64,000 nt of DNA from an uncultured Oscillospiraceae bacterium (lineage in GTDB: Bacteria > Bacillota > Clostridia > Oscillospirales > Oscillospiraceae). Of the stretch, positions 52,820 through 61,115 are shown one piece after another. Below the pieces are notes generated by a model. That model was not told the origin of the DNA. It saw only the letters and a list, made by a program, of their open reading frames with translations, and did no database searches. Location of the stretch: positions 43,859 to 107,858 of the forward strand of contig CANQMO010000005.1 of NCBI GenBank assembly GCA_947624985.1, written 5' to 3'. The translations under genes and the position numbers were made by a program. How positions within the stretch are numbered: the stretch's first letter is position 1; the number at the start of each line of letters is the position of its first letter.

Positions 52820-54205
52820 ATGATAAAAGAGAATCAAAAACTGCTCAATCAGATCAATGTCATCAGCGACGGGGTCATCGTATACGCGATGCTGCCCCTG
52901 GCGTACTGGGTGCGTTTTTACGTCCTGAACGCGGTGAGCTCGATCCCGTTCGGCAACTACCTGCGTCTGGGCGTGTTCTATACCGCGTTCCAGCTTTTTA
53001 CCTTCGCGGGGATCGGCCTGTACCGGTCATACCGTATCGCCTCGCTGCGCAGAGAGATCAAGCGGCTGCTGACCGCCATTTTGCTGGATATGCTGATCCT
53101 GGTCAGCGGGCTGTACATCATCCACGAGATGTACTATTCCCGGCTGACCCTGGCGATCTACTGCGCGCTGACCATGGGTGCGCTGGGGGTGAAGCGGTAT
53201 GTGCTGCGCCGCTTTCTGCGCTGGGCCAGGGGAAAGGACTTCAACCAGAAGCATGTCCTGGTGCTCGGCAGCGGCGTTATGGCCCAGCGGTATCTACAGG
53301 AGATACGCCGCAATCCGGACTTCGGCTACCGCGCCCTGGGCTATCTCGCCGGCAAGGCGTCCGACGATATGGACGGGCTGACCTACCTGGGCGGCTACCA
53401 GGCCATGGAGCAGGTGCTGGAGCGCTACCGGCCGGACGAGGTGGTGGCGGCCATCGATCTGGACGACTTTGAACACGTCGGCGATATCGTGGAGGAGTGC
53501 GAGCAGGCGGGCGTGCGTCTGGCAATCATTCCGTTCTACGCCGACTATATGCCGGCCCACCCGCAGTTTGACGACCTCAACGGCATACCGCTCATGAATA
53601 TCCGCACGATCCCGCTGGACAACTGGAGCAACGCCTTTCTCAAGCGGACCATGGACGTGGTCGGCTCGGCGCTGCTGCTGGTGCTGACGTCGCCGCTCAT
53701 GCTCTTTTGCGCCATTGGCGTGCGCCTTTCCTCGCCGGGGCCGATCATCTTCAAACAGAAGCGTATCGGGCGGGAGAAGGAGCCGTTTTATATGTACAAG
53801 TTCCGCTCCATGCGTATCAACGCGGCCGAGGATACGGGCTGGAGCGGCACGGAGGACGACCGGCGCACGCCCTTTGGCGCGTTCATCCGCAAGTTCTCCC
53901 TGGACGAGCTGCCCCAGTTCTGGAACGTGCTGAGAGGGGACATGAGCCTTGTGGGCCCCAGGCCGGAGGTGCCCTACTATGTGGAGCAGTTCAAGCAGGA
54001 TGTTCCGCTGTACATGGTCAAGCACCAGGTCCGGCCCGGTATCACGGGCTGGGCGCAGGTGAACGGCCTGCGGGGGGATACCTCCATCAAAGAGCGCGTG
54101 GAGTGCGACGTGTATTACATCGAGCACTGGAGCCTGTGGTTCGATATAAAGATCCTTTTCATGACCCTGTTCCGGGGAAAATTCGTCAACGACGAAAAGA
54201 TCTGA
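52820..54205 (+). CDS. Undecaprenyl-phosphate sugar phosphotransferase (WbaP/CpsE type)
   Basis: A 461-residue polyprenol-phosphate hexose-1-phosphate transferase that starts glycan assembly by putting sugar 1-phosphate on undecaprenyl phosphate. It has four N-terminal membrane segments, a Rossmann-like middle domain (KHVLVLGSGVMAQRYLQEIR) and the catalytic C-terminal domain with KRTMDVVGSALLLVLTSPLM, FKQKRIGREKEPFYMYKFRS, DELPQFWNVLRGDMSLVGPR and GITGWAQVNGLRGDT. All conserved acidic/Arg positions are present. It closes the transcription unit before the hairpin at 54245. Confidence 0.93.
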   Translation: MIKENQKLLNQINVISDGVIVYAMLPLAYWVRFYVLNAVSSIPFGNYLRLGVFYTAFQLFTFAGIGLYRSYRIASLRREIKRLLTAILLDMLILVSGLYIIHEMYYSRLTLAIYCALTMGALGVKRYVLRRFLRWARGKDFNQKHVLVLGSGVMAQRYLQEIRRNPDFGYRALGYLAGKASDDMDGLTYLGGYQAMEQVLERYRPDEVVAAIDLDDFEHVGDIVEECEQAGVRLAIIPFYADYMPAHPQFDDLNGIPLMNIRTIPLDNWSNAFLKRTMDVVGSALLLVLTSPLMLFCAIGVRLSSPGPIIFKQKRIGREKEPFYMYKFRSMRINAAEDTGWSGTEDDRRTPFGAFIRKFSLDELPQFWNVLRGDMSLVGPRPEVPYYVEQFKQDVPLYMVKHQVRPGITGWAQVNGLRGDTSIKERVECDVYYIEHWSLWFDIKILFMTLFRGKFVNDEKI

Positions 54206-54213
54206 GCCTGCTA

Positions 54214-54242
54214 TTGACAAAATGCCCCATTGGGATTATATT
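54214..54242 (+). promoter_or_regulatory. Promoter of the phosphocholine operon
   Basis: TTGACA (54214-54219), 17 bp, TATATT (54237-54242). The predicted start near 54249 falls inside the hairpin at 54245-54276. Confidence 0.85.
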
Positions 54243-54244
54243 GA

Positions 54245-54276
54245 TAAAAGCATCGCCCCTGTGAGCGGTGCTTTTA
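54245..54276 (+). terminator. Hairpin terminating the upstream unit, overlapping the downstream start
   Basis: A 12-bp stem with one G.T pair (54245-54256 with 54265-54276), 8-base loop, with TTTTA ending the right arm. Transcripts from upstream may end here, while transcripts from the promoter at 54214 begin within it and contain most of the hairpin at their 5' end. Confidence 0.65.
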
Positions 54277-54315
54277 CACCCCGGAATGTTCACGAAAGGT
54301 GATATTTACGAGTAC

Positions 54316-56070
54316 ATGAACATCAAGTTTTACGATCTTCTGAACGACCTGGCGGATCATCCCTATGAGAATCAGCGGATACTGGCGGAGCGGTGCGGCC
54401 TGAGCCTTGGCACGGTAAACGCCGGTCTGCGGGCGCTGACGGATGCGGGGTATCTGGACGGCGGGGCGGACCTGACGGACAAGGCCCGCGCGCTTCTGGC
54501 GGAGCGCGCGCCGAAAAACGCGGTCATCCTGGCGGCGGGCACCGGCATGCGGATGGTGCCTATCAATACCATGACGCCCAAGGGCCTGCTGGAGGTGCAC
54601 GGCGAGACCCTCATCGAGCGGCTCATCGGCCAGCTGCATAAGGCGGGCGTTCAGGACATCACCGTGGTGGTGGGCTTCATGAAGGAGAGCTATGAGTTTC
54701 TCATAGACAGATACGGCGTGAAGCTCGTCGTGAACACGGAATACGCTTGCAAGAGCAATCTGCATTCGCTGGCGCTGGTCGCCGACAGGCTCTCCAACAC
54801 CTATATAATGCCCTGCGACGTGTGGTGTGAGAGCGATCCCTTTTCCGCCCATGAGGTGTACGGCTGGTATATGGTCACGGACGAGCCGGGCGCCAGCAGC
54901 GTCGTGCGGGTGAATCGGAAGATGGACCTCATGCTGGTGCCGCCGTCCACCGGCGGCAACGCCATGATGGGCATATGCTATCTGCCGGAGGCGGAGGCGG
55001 CCGTCGTCAGGCAGCGGCTGGAGCGCATGAAGGCCGATCCACGGTATGACGATGCGCTGCTGTTCTGGGAAATGGCCCTCTATGAAAAGGACCGGCTCAT
55101 GGTGCCCGCCCGGCTCTGGCCGGCGTCGGGCGCCGTGGAGATCAACACCTACGAGCAGCTTCGGGAGCTGGACAGCGGTTCCAGCCATCTGCGCTCGGAC
55201 GCCATTGACGCCGCCGCCGCGGCTCTTGGCGTGGGCACGGGCGACATCACGGATATATCCATTTTGAAGAAGGGGATGACCAACCGGTCGTTCATCTTTT
55301 CCTGTGGCGGCAAGCGGTACATCATGCGTGTTCCCGGGGAAGGAACGGAGCGGATGATCGACAGGGCCCAGGAGGCGTCGGTCTATAAGCTGATCGAGGG
55401 CAGGGGGCTTTGCGACGATCCGGTGTATCTGGACGCGGCCAACGGCTACAAGCTGACCCGGTACGTTGAAAACGCCCGTTGCTGCGATCCGGCCAACGAG
55501 AAAGATCTGGAGCGGTGCATGGAGAAGCTGCGGCAGTTTCATCGGCTGGCCCTGCAAGCGGACCATTCTTTCGACATATTCGGCTCCATCGACTTTTATG
55601 AGTCTCTGTGGGGCGGCGCGCCGTCCGCGTACCGGGACTATGACCAGACGAAAGAAAGCGTGTTCGCCCTGCGGCCCTATATCGACGCCCACGCCGGAAA
55701 GCGGGCGCTGACCCACATCGACGCCGTACCCGACAATTTTCTTTTCGCGCCCGACGGCAGCGTGCAGCTGATCGACTGGGAATACGCGGGGATGCAGGAC
55801 CCCCATGTGGACGTGGCCATGTTCTGCATATACGCGATGTACGACAAAGACCGTGTAGACCGGCTCATCGACATCTATTTTGAGGGCGGCTGTCCGACGG
55901 AGACCAGAGCCAAGATCTATTGCTACATCGCCGCGTGCGGTCTTTTGTGGAGCAACTGGTGCGAGTATAAACGCACGCTGGGCGTGGAATTCGGGGCGTA
56001 TTCCATGCGGCAGTACCGATATGCCAAGGAATACTGCCGGTATGCGCGGGAGGCGATGAAGGATGTATAA
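54316..56070 (+). CDS. HTH-LicC-LicA fusion: cytidylyltransferase plus choline kinase
   Basis: About 584 residues with three parts. Residues 1-70 look like a winged helix (FYDLLNDLADHPYENQRILA, ERCGLSLGTVNAGLRALTDA). Residues 75-300 are a LicC-type nucleotidyltransferase (ILAAGTGMRMVPINTMTPKG, IMPCDVWCE). The rest is a LicA-type choline kinase with GMTNRSFIF, the catalytic THIDAVPDNFLF and VQLIDWEYAGMQDPHVDVA. It should phosphorylate choline and activate it as CDP-choline. The N-terminal helix domain could sense or autoregulate. I start at the ATG at 54316 with AAGGTGAT 13 bases upstream; an ATG at 54286 is possible. Confidence 0.87.
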   Translation: MNIKFYDLLNDLADHPYENQRILAERCGLSLGTVNAGLRALTDAGYLDGGADLTDKARALLAERAPKNAVILAAGTGMRMVPINTMTPKGLLEVHGETLIERLIGQLHKAGVQDITVVVGFMKESYEFLIDRYGVKLVVNTEYACKSNLHSLALVADRLSNTYIMPCDVWCESDPFSAHEVYGWYMVTDEPGASSVVRVNRKMDLMLVPPSTGGNAMMGICYLPEAEAAVVRQRLERMKADPRYDDALLFWEMALYEKDRLMVPARLWPASGAVEINTYEQLRELDSGSSHLRSDAIDAAAAALGVGTGDITDISILKKGMTNRSFIFSCGGKRYIMRVPGEGTERMIDRAQEASVYKLIEGRGLCDDPVYLDAANGYKLTRYVENARCCDPANEKDLERCMEKLRQFHRLALQADHSFDIFGSIDFYESLWGGAPSAYRDYDQTKESVFALRPYIDAHAGKRALTHIDAVPDNFLFAPDGSVQLIDWEYAGMQDPHVDVAMFCIYAMYDKDRVDRLIDIYFEGGCPTETRAKIYCYIAACGLLWSNWCEYKRTLGVEFGAYSMRQYRYAKEYCRYAREAMKDV

Positions 56071-56797
56071 GGTCCGGCGCGCGGTCATTCTGGCCGCCGG
56101 GGAGGGGAAGCGGCTGCGGCCGGTGACGCTCACCACGCCGAAGCCGCTGATCAGGGTCCGGGGCGAGCGAATGATCGACACCATCCTTCGGGCGCTGCAC
56201 GAAAACGGCATTGCGGAGATATATGTGGTCGTCGGCTACAGGAAAGAGGAATTCCGACACTTGCCAGAGGAGTATCCCGGCGTGACCCTGATCGAAAACC
56301 CGTGGTACGCCGCGTGCAACAATATCTCCTCGCTCTATGTGGCCCGGGACCACCTGGAGGACGCGATGATCCTGGACGGAGATCAGATCATCCGCAACAG
56401 CCGCGTACTGTCGCCGGAATTCGACCGGTCCGGCTATAACGCGGTATGGACCGGGGGACCCACCCGGGAGTGGCTGCTCACGGTGGAGGACGGCGTCGTG
56501 ACCGGCTGCAGCCGGGAGGGCGGCAGCGGGGGATGGCAGCTTTACAGTATCTCCCGGTGGAGCCGGGAGGACGCCCGGCGGCTGCGGACCCATCTGGAGG
56601 AAGAGTTCATCAGCCGGGAGAACCGGCAGATATACTGGGACGATGTGGCGCTTTTCTGCCACCGGTCAGAGTACCGCCTGGGCGTCCGGCGCATGGACCG
56701 GGACGATGTGGTGGAGATCGACGAACTTGAAGAGCTCGTCCGGCTGGACGGGTCATATGCGGCCTTTTTGAAAGGAGCGGAGGGGAATGAAGAATAA
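56063..56797 (+). CDS. licC: Phosphocholine cytidylyltransferase (LicC-like)
   Basis: A 244-residue nucleotidyltransferase with AVILAAGEGKRLRPVTLTTP, KPLIRVRGERMIDTIL, and the LicC block ENPWYAACNNISSLYVARDH before ILDGDQII. It makes CDP-choline (or a related CDP-alcohol) from phosphocholine and CTP. It overlaps the LicC-LicA fusion gene by eight bases. Two cytidylyltransferase modules in one operon are redundant unless they use different phospho-alcohols. Confidence 0.9.
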   Translation: MYKVRRAVILAAGEGKRLRPVTLTTPKPLIRVRGERMIDTILRALHENGIAEIYVVVGYRKEEFRHLPEEYPGVTLIENPWYAACNNISSLYVARDHLEDAMILDGDQIIRNSRVLSPEFDRSGYNAVWTGGPTREWLLTVEDGVVTGCSREGGSGGWQLYSISRWSREDARRLRTHLEEEFISRENRQIYWDDVALFCHRSEYRLGVRRMDRDDVVEIDELEELVRLDGSYAAFLKGAEGNEE

Positions 56798-58310
56798 GCA
56801 GACACATAGGATAGACTGGCTCATCACGCTTGTACCGCTGGGGATCGTCGTGGCGCTGAGCGTGCTGTTTTTCCTGGCGCCGGAGCAGTCAAACCGCGTC
56901 GTCAGCCAGATACGGTTCGTGCTTGGCGACACGTTTGGCGTGTACTATCTGGCCATTGGGCTCGGCATATTCCTGCTATCGATCTATCTGGCCGCCTCCA
57001 GGTACGGGAAGATCGTGCTGGGCGGCCAGGACGAAAAGCCCCGGTACTCCTTTTTCGCCTGGGGCTCTATGATGTTCACGGCCGGCCTGGCGGCGGACAT
57101 CCTGTTTTACTCTTTCTCGGAGTGGATGCTGTACGCCACGGACCCGCACATCCCGGAGCTTGGCGCCGTCGAGGACTGGGCCAGCGTATACCCGCTCTTT
57201 CACTGGAGCCTGATCCCCTGGGGGTTCTACCTGGTGCTGGCGGTGGCCTTCGGCTTTATGCTGCATGTGCGCAAGCGGGAGCGGCAGAAGTATTCGGAGG
57301 CCTGCCGGCCCCTGCTGGGGAAGCATACCGACGGCCTGGCCGGCCGGCTCATCGATCTGCTTGCCGTCTTTGCGCTGCTGGCCGGTACCGCCACCACCTT
57401 CAGTCTGGCGACGCCGCTGATGGCCAGTATCATCAACGAGCTGTTTCATGTGCAGCTCGACCGCGCCGCCGTCACCATCTGTATCCTGCTGATCACCTGC
57501 GCGGTGTATACATACTCGCTGCTGCACGGCTTCAAGGGGATCGGCATACTGGCCAATTCCTGCATATATCTGTTTTTCGGCCTTTTGGCCTTCGTCCTCC
57601 TCTTTGGCGGGCAGGCGCGGTACATCGTCGAGACGGGTTTTTCCGCTCTGGGGCGGATGGTCCAGCATTTTTTTGAACTGGCGACCTTCACCGACCCGGG
57701 GCGGACCACGTCCTTCCCCCAGAACTGGACGATCTTCTACTGGGCATACTGGATGGTGTGGTGCGTGGCGGCGCCGTTTTTCATCGGCAGCATTTCCCGC
57801 GGCCGCACCGTGCGGCAGACGCTGCTGGGCGGGTATGTGTTCGGCGTAGGCTCCACCGTCGTGAGCTTTATCATCCTCGGCAACTACTCTTTGGGCATGC
57901 AGATGTCCGGCAAGGCGGACTTTCTCGCCCAGTACATGGCCGGGGGGGACCTGTACGGCACGATCATCGCCATGATCCGCTCTTTGCCCTGTGCGCCGCT
58001 GGTGCTGGCGCTGGTGCTCGTCACCATGACGGCCTTTTATGCCACCAGCTTCGACTCCATCGCCCTGATCGCCTCCTGCTACAGCTACCACCGGCTCGCA
58101 GAGGACGAGACGCCCCACAAGATGGTGGAACTGATGTGGTGCGTTTTGCTGATCCTGCTTCCCATCGCGCTGGTGTTCTCGGACAGCTCCATGAGCAACC
58201 TCCAGTCGGTGAGTATCATCGCCGCGTTCCCTATCGGCGCCGTGATCGTGCTGATAACGGCCAGCTTTCTGATAGACGCCCGGCGGTTCCTGTCGGAACG
58301 AAACGAATAG
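56787..58310 (+). CDS. BCCT family choline/betaine transporter
   Basis: A 507-residue secondary transporter with 12 hydrophobic segments. The BCCT signature is clear in NWTIFYWAYWMVWCVAAPFF followed by GSISRGRT, along with MMFTAGLAADILFYSFSEW in the substrate-site helix. BCCT proteins import choline, betaine or carnitine. In lic loci choline is normally imported by LicB; here a BCCT protein sits in that position, overlapping licC by 11 bases, so it is probably the choline supplier for phosphocholine decoration. Confidence 0.93.
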   Translation: MKNKQTHRIDWLITLVPLGIVVALSVLFFLAPEQSNRVVSQIRFVLGDTFGVYYLAIGLGIFLLSIYLAASRYGKIVLGGQDEKPRYSFFAWGSMMFTAGLAADILFYSFSEWMLYATDPHIPELGAVEDWASVYPLFHWSLIPWGFYLVLAVAFGFMLHVRKRERQKYSEACRPLLGKHTDGLAGRLIDLLAVFALLAGTATTFSLATPLMASIINELFHVQLDRAAVTICILLITCAVYTYSLLHGFKGIGILANSCIYLFFGLLAFVLLFGGQARYIVETGFSALGRMVQHFFELATFTDPGRTTSFPQNWTIFYWAYWMVWCVAAPFFIGSISRGRTVRQTLLGGYVFGVGSTVVSFIILGNYSLGMQMSGKADFLAQYMAGGDLYGTIIAMIRSLPCAPLVLALVLVTMTAFYATSFDSIALIASCYSYHRLAEDETPHKMVELMWCVLLILLPIALVFSDSSMSNLQSVSIIAAFPIGAVIVLITASFLIDARRFLSERNE

Positions 58311-58317
58311 GCGCGCC

Positions 58318-58346
58318 TTGATGTATCCGGCCGAATGTGCTATACT
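58318..58346 (+). promoter_or_regulatory. Promoter of the GT4 gene at 58381
   Basis: TTGATG (58318-58323), 17 bp, TATACT (58341-58346), immediately after the BCCT stop. Confidence 0.7.
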
Positions 58347-58380
58347 GCACCAGACCTGAATGCGGAAAGGAGGGAGCGCT

Positions 58381-59490
58381 GTGCGAAAGAAAGTGCTTGT
58401 GGTCGCGTCGGTGGCGTCGCACATCATGAACTTTCATCTGCCGTATCTTCGCGCCCTCCACGATCAGGGACACACGGTCCACGCGGCCTGCGCCGGCGCG
58501 GACGGTCCTATTCCCGGCGCGGACCGGGTGATCTGCCTGCCCTTTAAAAAGAAGATGACCGCCCCGGCGAACTTTCGGGCGGCGGCCATGCTGCGGCGCG
58601 CGGTGAAAACGGAGCGGTACGATCTTGTGATCGTCCACACGTCGCTGGCGGCGTTCTTTACCCGGCTCGCGGTCATGGGGATGAAGCGGCGGCCCCGGGT
58701 CATAAATATGGTACACGGTTACCTTTTCGATGATGAGACGGGCGCGCTCAGGCGCACGGTGCTGCTCATGGCGGAGCGTCTGACGGCGGGCGTGACCGAT
58801 CTGCTGCTCGTTATGAATCGCTGGGACTACGACCTTGCCCGCCGGTATAAGCTGGGCAGGCGCGTCGCGCTCGTTCCCGGCGTGGGTGTGGACGCTTCCC
58901 GGTTCGCGGCGGCGGACGAAGCCCGGCGGGCCGCGTTCCGGCGGGAAAAGGGCATAGGGGAGGACGCCTTCCTGCTCGTTTACGCGGCGGAGTTTTCCGG
59001 GCGCAAGAGCCAGGCCGTTCTGATCCGGGCCATGGCGAGGTTGCCGGAGCGCGTCGTGCTGGCGCTGCCGGGCAGCGGGGAGCTTTTCGGCCAGTGCCGC
59101 GCTCTGGCGGAGGAGCTCCGTCTTGGAGAGAGGGTCCTGTTTCCGGGACAGGTGGCGGATATGCGCGACTGGTACGCCGCGGCGGACGCGGCGGTCTCAT
59201 CCAGCCGCTCGGAGGGGCTGCCTTTCAACATTATGGAGGCCATGTGTTGCGGTCTGCCGGTGATCGCCAGCGATGTGAAGGGGAACAACGACCTTGTAAA
59301 AGACGGGGAGACGGGGCTTCTCTGCCCTTACGGAGACGACGCGGCCTTTGCCGCCGCCGTCGAGAGGATGCTGGGCGACGGCCCGCTCCGAAAGCGCATG
59401 GGGGACCGGGCACGCGCGGCCGTGGAGCCATATCTGCTTGAGCAGGCGTTTCCCCAGGTCATGGAGCAGTATGACAGCCAGCTTATCTGA
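58381..59490 (+). CDS. Glycosyltransferase family 4 (GT-B)
   Basis: A 369-residue GT4 with KVLVVASVASHIMNFHLPYL at the start (a pattern typical of capsular glycosyltransferases such as EpsD/CpsF-like enzymes), VINMVHGYLF, LVYAAEFSGRKSQAVLIRAM and the donor motif SEGLPFNIMEAMCCGLPVIA. I choose the GTG at 58381, nine bases after AAAGGAGG; an ATG at 58360 precedes that ribosome site and is less likely. It has its own promoter and terminator, so it may be regulated apart from the rest of the locus. Donor and acceptor are unknown. Confidence 0.87.
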   Translation: MRKKVLVVASVASHIMNFHLPYLRALHDQGHTVHAACAGADGPIPGADRVICLPFKKKMTAPANFRAAAMLRRAVKTERYDLVIVHTSLAAFFTRLAVMGMKRRPRVINMVHGYLFDDETGALRRTVLLMAERLTAGVTDLLLVMNRWDYDLARRYKLGRRVALVPGVGVDASRFAAADEARRAAFRREKGIGEDAFLLVYAAEFSGRKSQAVLIRAMARLPERVVLALPGSGELFGQCRALAEELRLGERVLFPGQVADMRDWYAAADAAVSSSRSEGLPFNIMEAMCCGLPVIASDVKGNNDLVKDGETGLLCPYGDDAAFAAAVERMLGDGPLRKRMGDRARAAVEPYLLEQAFPQVMEQYDSQLI

Positions 59491-59497
59491 ACATCGC

Positions 59498-59529
59498 CGC
59501 CAGCGCGCCGAATGGTGCGCTGGCGCTTT
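59498..59529 (+). terminator. Terminator after the GT4 gene
   Basis: A 12-bp stem with one G.T pair (59498-59509 with 59514-59525), GAAT loop, followed by C and three T. Confidence 0.7.
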
Positions 59530-59556
59530 GCGGGGCGGAGGCCGCGAAACACAAAC

Positions 59557-59585
59557 TTGTAATATCGTGGCAAGTATGTTAAAAT
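59557..59585 (+). promoter_or_regulatory. Promoter of the Wzm/Wzt exporter genes
   Basis: TTGTAA (59557-59562), 17 bp, TAAAAT (59580-59585). The spacing and the TAAAAT box match the promoter at the head of the locus. Confidence 0.7.
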
Positions 59586-59648
59586 GTCATCGTTTTGGAA
59601 CACGGTGACTTTTCCGTGTGGCAGGGCTAAGGAGCGTTTACGCGAGAT

Positions 59649-61097
59649 ATGGACCAAAAGACAGTAAAAAAGGGCTGCGCGATCGCCGTTTGCCTCTACG
59701 TTTTGCTAATGCTGCTGTATTTCTGTATCAGCGGCGACAGTCTGTACTACCGGGACAGGCAGACCGCCATGCTTTCCGGCAGCGGTGTGATCGGCGAGAT
59801 CACCTCGGACAAGGAGGTCACCCAGGCGGTCTCCGTGAGCCGCGGGCTGCTTACGGGCATATCCATGCGGACCGGGTGCTATGACCGCCGGAACAGCGGC
59901 GATCTGCGTGTGGAGATATTGACGGACGGCGCGCTTCTGGCGGAGACGGACATAGCCGCCCGCGACATACAGAACAACGCCGTCACCTACCTTGAACTGG
60001 ACGAGCCCGTGGAGGTGCCGGACGGGAGCGTCACGCTGCGCGTGACCGCGCCGAAGGGCCGGGAGGGCAACGCGGTGACGATCTACTGCGGCGACTCCAT
60101 TTCGGCTGCCAGGGCTTCCGTGAAGGTGGAGCTGGCGGAAGAGGAGCGGGCGCATGTGAACGGGGAGGCGCTCGATTCCGCGCTTTGCGTCAGTCTGCAT
60201 TTGCGCGAACAGATCTGGTTCGGCCAGTATTTCTGGTACTTTGCCGCCGGGGGACTGGCGCTGCTCGCGGGGTACTGTCTGTATATCCTGGATCGGAACA
60301 GGAAGGGAAAGCCGCTGGCGGTGCTGAACCTGTTCATCGCCTTTTCCCGCTACCGCTTCCTGATAAAACAGCTTGTTGCCCGTGACTTCAAGACGAAGTA
60401 CAAGCGCTCCGTGCTGGGCGTGCTGTGGAGCTTTTTGAACCCGCTGCTGACCATGATGGTGCAGTATGTGGTCTTTTCCACGCTGTTCCGCTCAGATATC
60501 CCCAATTTCGCGCTCTATCTGCTGTCCGGTACGGTGTGCTTCAGCCTTTTCAACGAGGCCACCAACATGGCGCTGAGCTCCATCGTGGGCAACGCCTCGC
60601 TGATCATGAAGGTCTATGTGCCGAAGTATATCTATCCGCTGACCCGGGTCATGAGCTCCATGATCAACTTCCTGCTGTCGCTGATCCCGCTTTTCGGCGT
60701 GATGCTGGTCACCCATACGCCGGTGCGGCTCTCGATCCTGCTGCTGCCGCTGCCGGTGCTGTGCCTGTTCGCGCTGTCGCTGGGCGTGGGCATGTTTCTG
60801 GCGTCGGCCATGGTCTTTTTCCGGGACACCCAGTTCTTGTGGGGCGTGGCCAGCATGCTTTTGATGTACCTTACCCCCATTTTCTACCCGGAGACGATCA
60901 TACCCGCGGGTCTTATGCCGATCTATAAATGCAATCCCCTGTACCATATCCTCCGATTCGTCCGCGCCATCATTATGGACGGGGTGACGCCGGAGCCGAA
61001 GGCATTCCTGCTGATGATCGTCGCCTGTCTTGTGCCGCTGGCCATCGGCGTGCTGGTATTCAAAAAGACGCAGGACCGCTTCGTCCTGTATATCTGA
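59649..61097 (+). CDS. wzm: Polysaccharide ABC exporter permease (Wzm/TagG type) with extra N-terminal extracytoplasmic domain
   Basis: A 482-residue permease. The C-terminal 260 residues are a standard ABC-2 polysaccharide exporter: FSRYRFLIKQLVARDFKTKY, KRSVLGVLWSFLNPLLTMMV and MYLTPIFYPETIIP. Unusually, it is preceded by a signal-anchor helix (about residues 8-30), a beta-rich outer domain (about 30-190, with DLRVEILTDGALLAETDI) and a second helix (about 197-215). Normal Wzm/TagG proteins have about 260-280 residues and lack this domain, which might bind the emerging polymer. Works with the ATPase encoded next. Confidence 0.9.
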   Translation: MDQKTVKKGCAIAVCLYVLLMLLYFCISGDSLYYRDRQTAMLSGSGVIGEITSDKEVTQAVSVSRGLLTGISMRTGCYDRRNSGDLRVEILTDGALLAETDIAARDIQNNAVTYLELDEPVEVPDGSVTLRVTAPKGREGNAVTIYCGDSISAARASVKVELAEEERAHVNGEALDSALCVSLHLREQIWFGQYFWYFAAGGLALLAGYCLYILDRNRKGKPLAVLNLFIAFSRYRFLIKQLVARDFKTKYKRSVLGVLWSFLNPLLTMMVQYVVFSTLFRSDIPNFALYLLSGTVCFSLFNEATNMALSSIVGNASLIMKVYVPKYIYPLTRVMSSMINFLLSLIPLFGVMLVTHTPVRLSILLLPLPVLCLFALSLGVGMFLASAMVFFRDTQFLWGVASMLLMYLTPIFYPETIIPAGLMPIYKCNPLYHILRFVRAIIMDGVTPEPKAFLLMIVACLVPLAIGVLVFKKTQDRFVLYI

Positions 61098-61115
61098 GCG
61101 TGCAAAGGATGACGG

